Made by a program: the position numbers and the translations under genes
Notes under the pieces: generated by a model
What the model was told of the DNA's origin: nothing
Database searches by the model: none
The model's input: the letters and a program-made list of their open reading frames with translations, nothing else
Shown here: positions 60,142 to 64,000 of the stretch, piece by piece
Layout of the letters: each line of letters opens with the position of its first letter
Numbering within the stretch: the first letter of the stretch is position 1
Assembly (NCBI GenBank): GCA_030596395.1
Contig: JAUVKF010000001.1
Location: 1 to 64,000, forward strand
Length of the DNA: 64,000 nucleotides
Reading direction: 5' to 3'
Source: Chlorobiota bacterium
Lineage (GTDB): Bacteria; Bacteroidota; Bacteroidia; Bacteroidales; F082

Positions 60142-61491
60142 TTAACTCATCTCCTGGCGCATCAGGTCCAATCCTTTACGAACCGTATCCTGGATTTCGG
60201 TTTTTGATGTATCAATTACTTCGCAAAGGGCAAAGTCTTCGTCATCAATTTCATATATACCCAGGTTCTCCATTAAATCAATATCTTCAACCAATATGGC
60301 TTTAATTAATTGCAAAGGGTAAATGTCGAATGGAAATACTTCTTCCATTTGTCCTGTTATAACATATGCCCTGTGACCTCCATGTACATTGGTATCGAGG
60401 CGGTACTTTTTGTTAGGCATGAGCCTGGACAGAAAAACACCCGAAAAACTGAACTTATTAAATCCTGGCATTATCCAGCCAAAAAACTCATGTTTATTGC
60501 CTTCAGGAATAACAGTTATCAGCGAATCATAGAAACGAACAAAGCCGTCTTTTTCGATTTTTACACCCGTTAAAACGTTTCCGCTGATAAAGCGGTTATT
60601 GTTTTCATTAACATTCCCACTTATCATGTTGGTAATTCGGGCGCCCAAAAATGTTTTGTAATACCTCGGCTTAAGAACTTCCGAACCGGCCAATGCAACA
60701 ATCCTTTCGGTATTATATTTACCCTCAAGAGCCAGCCGACCTATTGTCAACACCTCCTGCGGGCCGACATACCAGATGATTTCACCTTTGTTAATAGGAT
60801 CAACCCTGCTTGCATGAACACTAACATTACCGGCAGGATGCGGGCCTGAAAAACTATTGACTTGAACATTTTTTGAATTCAGGAATACTTTTGATGTCGT
60901 ATTCTTGTTGTCAATATTTAAATGCACTTTGCCGCTGGTTAATTTAACCAGCACATCAATGCCTGCCTGAAAAACTTTTCCCTGTCCATGCACTATCAAA
61001 TCAAAGTCGGGTGCAAGTGGAGCCGTGTCAAAAGCGCTGACAAAAATTGCTTTCGGATCATCTTTCGGATCGGCTACCGTTGAGTAAGGCCGCTGCCTGA
61101 TCATAGGCCAGATTCCGCTTTTCAACAAAAGGTCGGTCAAACTTTCTTTTGTTGCAGCTTTCAAATCAATTTTACCAAAATCAACAGCTTCCTGCTTTTC
61201 ATCCGACTCGATAATCACCCGCAACAATTTTCGCTTTGCCCCCCTGATTATACCAACAACTTTTCCGCTTACAGGCGATGTAAATTGAATATTGTCCCTG
61301 TACTTGTCGAAGAACAAAGGTGATCCGGCTTTAACCGTGTCACCTTCTATAACCAACATTTTTGGGAAACACCCGATGAAGTCAGGCGGTTTGATGGAAA
61401 ATCTTTTAGCATTTAAGTCAACAATGGTTTTTTCGGCCTCGCCTAACAGCTTGATATCAAGGCCTTTTTTGATCTTATGAACAGTTGACAT
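60142..61491 (-). CDS. nqrA: Na+-NQR subunit A (cytoplasmic)
   Basis: The 449-residue cytosolic subunit is the first gene of the operon. The N-terminus reads KIKKGLDIKLLGEAEKTIVD and the DFIGCFPKMLVIEGDTVKAG lipoyl-like domain follows (about 37-56). Characteristic motifs are ESLTDLLLKSGIWPMIRQRP and FSGPHPAGNVSVHASRVDPI (about 215-234). Its length matches the family. It contributes to quinone binding with NqrB. No TAnnTTTG promoter could be identified in the 254-bp gap before it. Confidence 0.96.
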   Translation of the reverse strand: MSTVHKIKKGLDIKLLGEAEKTIVDLNAKRFSIKPPDFIGCFPKMLVIEGDTVKAGSPLFFDKYRDNIQFTSPVSGKVVGIIRGAKRKLLRVIIESDEKQEAVDFGKIDLKAATKESLTDLLLKSGIWPMIRQRPYSTVADPKDDPKAIFVSAFDTAPLAPDFDLIVHGQGKVFQAGIDVLVKLTSGKVHLNIDNKNTTSKVFLNSKNVQVNSFSGPHPAGNVSVHASRVDPINKGEIIWYVGPQEVLTIGRLALEGKYNTERIVALAGSEVLKPRYYKTFLGARITNMISGNVNENNNRFISGNVLTGVKIEKDGFVRFYDSLITVIPEGNKHEFFGWIMPGFNKFSFSGVFLSRLMPNKKYRLDTNVHGGHRAYVITGQMEEVFPFDIYPLQLIKAILVEDIDLMENLGIYEIDDEDFALCEVIDTSKTEIQDTVRKGLDLMRQEMS

Positions 61492-61745
61492 ATATATATA
61501 GGTTCATGTGATAAATACGTGTGCGAAATTATACAAATATGTATAATTAATAGATATTAAAAAGAGATTTTCAGAATTTTTAATGGCTCTAAATTACAAA
61601 GCGAACCCGATTAAAATCAACTTGAAATCAGATAGTCACTCAGCGGCTTCTTTATATTTCTTTGTTGAATGATCTCATACATTTCAGGTTTGTAAAAAAT
61701 AGTATTTTCACCAATTATTCATGTTAATAAATTACCTATCAATCC

Positions 61746-63020
61746 ATGAAAAAAGTCCTTCTGCTTATGCTGGTTTTTGCATTTTCAATTGGCAATTATG
61801 CCCAGCAAGTGAAAAATGAAGACATTATTTACGATGAAAATATACATACCGTATTACTTCATTCGGTAGGAAACCAGCTTAAGCCACCGGTAATCAGGCT
61901 TGGCTCAAACGACAAACTGCAATTGTCGTTCGACGATATGAGCAGTGAAACTTTCCGTTTTAAATATACATTCGTCCATTGCGATCAAAACTGGAATACA
62001 ACTGATCTGGAACAATTTGAATACCTTGATGGGTACGAAGAAGATGAAATCATAAATTACCAGTTTTCAGTGAATGCCATTCCAGGATATATTCATTACA
62101 ATCATATTTTCCCAGGCAGGGATATGAATGTCAAACTTTCGGGTAATTATATATTGAAGGTGTATGTTGACGACCCCTCGGATGAAAACGTAATTTTTAC
62201 CCGCAGGTTTTTTGTGATTGAACCCCTGGTAAATATCAAAGCAACCATTCCTTATTATCCGAAAAAACTTGAGTTCACCCGCTTTAAGCAGCAAATCGAT
62301 CTGCAACTTTTTACCCCCGACCTGTTCAATGCCGAGCCGATGCAAAGGATAAATGTTAGCATTCAGCAAAATGGCAGGTGGGACAATGTTAAAACAGGGC
62401 TCAAACCAACCTCCATAAGCCTGAATATGCTCGATTACAACTATCCAAACGGAATTGTTTTTGATGGAGGCAACGATTTCAGGCATTTTAACATGGAAAG
62501 CTATTGGTACAAATCGATGTATATCAGGGAAATTATCAGTAATAAAGATGGCTATGATGTGATCCTGCACACTGAGGGTTCGCGCAAAGGCAGGGAATAT
62601 GAAACGCTGGGCGACCTTAACGGAAGGCGTGTAGTTAAAGCCCGGAAGGAGCAGGTTACAGCTACTGAAGGCGAATATGCCTGGGTAATTTTCTCACTGA
62701 AAACATCTGAATATAAAGATGCTAATGTCTATATTTTAGGTCAGTTAAACGACTGGCGTTTGGACGGTAAAAGCCGTATGAAATACGACAGCAGGAACAG
62801 GATGTATGTTGGAGACATGTTTCTGAAACAGGGCTATTACGAATACAATTATTTGGTGGTACCTGATGGCAGAACAAAAGGTGATATTACTGAAATAGAA
62901 GGCGACCATTGGGAAGCCGACAACGATTACACCATATATGTGTATTACCGCGAGAAAGTACCTGAGTACGACCGGTTGGTCGGGTATTTGAATTTTAATT
63001 CGAGGCAGGCGGAAAGATAA
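61746..63020 (+). CDS. Type IX secretion system plug protein (DUF5103)
   Basis: The 424-residue protein has a signal peptide (MKKVLLLMLVFAFSIGNYAQ) and the DUF5103 domain, shown in the flavobacterial SprA translocon structure to be the plug that closes the SprA barrel. Motifs: IHTVLLHSVGNQLKPPVIRL (about 33-52), FKYTFVHCDQNWNTTDLEQF (about 75-94), YHYNHIF-like GYIHYNHIFPGRD and TRRFFVIEPLVN. Its C-terminal half resembles E-set/carbohydrate-binding sandwich folds (ANVYILGQLNDWRLD). With PorT and the cargo proteins it indicates a working T9SS in this organism. Confidence 0.88.
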   Translation: MKKVLLLMLVFAFSIGNYAQQVKNEDIIYDENIHTVLLHSVGNQLKPPVIRLGSNDKLQLSFDDMSSETFRFKYTFVHCDQNWNTTDLEQFEYLDGYEEDEIINYQFSVNAIPGYIHYNHIFPGRDMNVKLSGNYILKVYVDDPSDENVIFTRRFFVIEPLVNIKATIPYYPKKLEFTRFKQQIDLQLFTPDLFNAEPMQRINVSIQQNGRWDNVKTGLKPTSISLNMLDYNYPNGIVFDGGNDFRHFNMESYWYKSMYIREIISNKDGYDVILHTEGSRKGREYETLGDLNGRRVVKARKEQVTATEGEYAWVIFSLKTSEYKDANVYILGQLNDWRLDGKSRMKYDSRNRMYVGDMFLKQGYYEYNYLVVPDGRTKGDITEIEGDHWEADNDYTIYVYYREKVPEYDRLVGYLNFNSRQAER

Positions 63021-63027
63021 GTACCGC

Positions 63028-64000
63028 CTACTCCCACCTTAAAGAATCAATAGGATCCAGTTTAGCAGCTTTGTTTGCCGGTATGATCCCTGAAAGCAGG
63101 GCGACCACAAAACAGATGCCCACGCCCAACGCTATCCAGGCCCAGGGCACAATAAATGAACTTCCGGTAATCATCGAAACAATATTACCGATCAACATAC
63201 CGGCTACAATGCCAAGTATACCACCAATTTGGGCAATCACAACGGCCTCGGCCAAAAATTGATTGCGGATGGTTTTTTGCCTGGCACCTATGGCTTTTCT
63301 TACACCTATTTCCCTTGTTCTCTCTGTCACCGAGACCAGCATGATATTCATTAAGCCTATTGCAGCGCCGAGCAAAGTAATCAGTCCGATAACAGTTGCG
63401 CCAATCTGTAATTTGCTGGTCAAACCGATGAGTATATTGGCCACATTGTCGCTTTTAATAATGGCAAATGAATCTTCGTCCCCCAACCTGTCTTTCCTTA
63501 CTTTGCGGAATAACCCAATTGCCTCACCAATGGCGGCATCCATCATCTTAGGATCAGAAACCATTACACTGATGCGGTAATTCATGTTGGGGCGTGAAAA
63601 ATATTGCCGTACGTTGCTTATCGGTACCATACACGATCTTCCGCCACTAAAACCAATACTTGAACCTTTTTCTTTCAAAACCCCGATTACCTTGTATTTT
63701 CCGGCTCCTATCGATATCACTTTTCCAATCGGTTCTTCTTTGCTTTTAAACAATGTATTGGCTATTTCATGTCCGATAATAACCACATGATTACCATAAT
63801 GAATCTCATTTTCATTAAAGGTCCTTCCTTTCGCTATCTCTTCACCGGCGGTATAGATATAGTTTTCATCGGTACCCATTACAGCAATATTGGGATTGGT
63901 TTTTTCGGAGCCGTATTTTAAGGTTGCTGTACCTGTACCATAGCTGAATATGGCTGCGGTTGCAGGAAAGTCATACTGTGTTTTGAAGTCGAGGGCTTGC
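63028..64000 (-). CDS. MacB/FtsX-type ABC transporter permease, N-terminus cut by window edge
   Basis: The frame reads leftward and is open from the window end; the visible part is about 323 residues and lacks the start. A periplasmic MacB-core-like segment comes first, with ATAAIFSYGTGTATLKYGSE, VVIIGHEIANTLF and KYKVIGVLKEKGSS. Three C-terminal helices follow with the FtsX motif INIMLVSVTERTREIGVRKA IGA and a final LDPIDSLRWE, typical of MacB-like permeases. It works with an ATPase and often an outer-membrane channel in export or lipoprotein release. No ATPase gene is visible in this window; it may lie beyond the edge. Confidence 0.85.
   Translation of the reverse strand, partial: QALDFKTQYDFPATAAIFSYGTGTATLKYGSEKTNPNIAVMGTDENYIYTAGEEIAKGRTFNENEIHYGNHVVIIGHEIANTLFKSKEEPIGKVISIGAGKYKVIGVLKEKGSSIGFSGGRSCMVPISNVRQYFSRPNMNYRISVMVSDPKMMDAAIGEAIGLFRKVRKDRLGDEDSFAIIKSDNVANILIGLTSKLQIGATVIGLITLLGAAIGLMNIMLVSVTERTREIGVRKAIGARQKTIRNQFLAEAVVIAQIGGILGIVAGMLIGNIVSMITGSSFIVPWAWIALGVGICFVVALLSGIIPANKAAKLDPIDSLRWE

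Overview
The window is chromosomal DNA of a Bacteroidota bacterium, most likely Bacteroidales or a relative. Four things show this. Several secreted proteins end in a type IX secretion (T9SS) type A sorting domain. Most recognisable promoters carry the Bacteroidota -7 element TAnnTTTG, and most genes lack Shine-Dalgarno sites. Lipoproteins and lipopolysaccharide genes indicate a Gram-negative envelope. Respiration runs through a sodium-pumping NADH:quinone oxidoreductase (NQR) with a MenG-type quinone methylase. There is no rRNA, prophage, IS element or CRISPR array. Two tRNAs are present (Asp-GTC, Glu-TTC).

Layout. 1-2.6 kb: leftward operon of three envelope proteins (LPP20-like lipoprotein, a secreted protein and a truncated coiled-coil protein). 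2.9-12.0 kb: tandem array of three giant T9SS cargo paralogues; the middle copy has an in-frame amber codon and a decayed sorting-domain fragment follows it. 12-23 kb: rsmE, a DUF4159 protein, an S9 peptidase, a thioredoxin, a flavoprotein, purine nucleoside phosphorylase, a CotH-type T9SS cargo fused by overlap to msrB, SemiSWEET and small hypotheticals. 23.9-35 kb: ECF sigma factor, tRNA-Asp, then two leftward operons with housekeeping and lipid A/LPS functions (DUF502-surE-lpxB-comEC; DUF2520-kdsC-UbiA family-maf), then an aminotransferase. 35-38.4 kb: two tandem paralogous lipoproteins. 38.5-42 kb: heptose kinase, menG, porT and tRNA-Glu followed by a large nested inverted repeat. 42-51 kb: a ferredoxin reductase-like protein, two methylthiotransferases, rpsT, radC, wecB, rpsF-rpsR-rplI, a SpoU methylase and a small Cys-rich membrane protein resembling NqrM. 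51-53 kb: Fur-like regulator, flavin reductase-rubredoxin fusion and rubrerythrin (oxidative stress). 53-61.5 kb: apbE, an outer-membrane protein and nqrABCDEF, interrupted by an IVS-type four-helix-bundle gene. 61.7-64 kb: the T9SS plug protein and the end of a MacB/FtsX-type permease.

The genes connect in three ways. T9SS parts (PorT, plug) occur with at least four cargoes. NQR subunits occur with their flavin transferase ApbE and a possible NqrM iron-delivery factor. The Fur/rubredoxin/rubrerythrin genes form a peroxide defence set. The most unusual local structure is the four-helix-bundle gene inserted between nqrD and nqrE, bracketed by two inverted arrays of 7-bp repeats.
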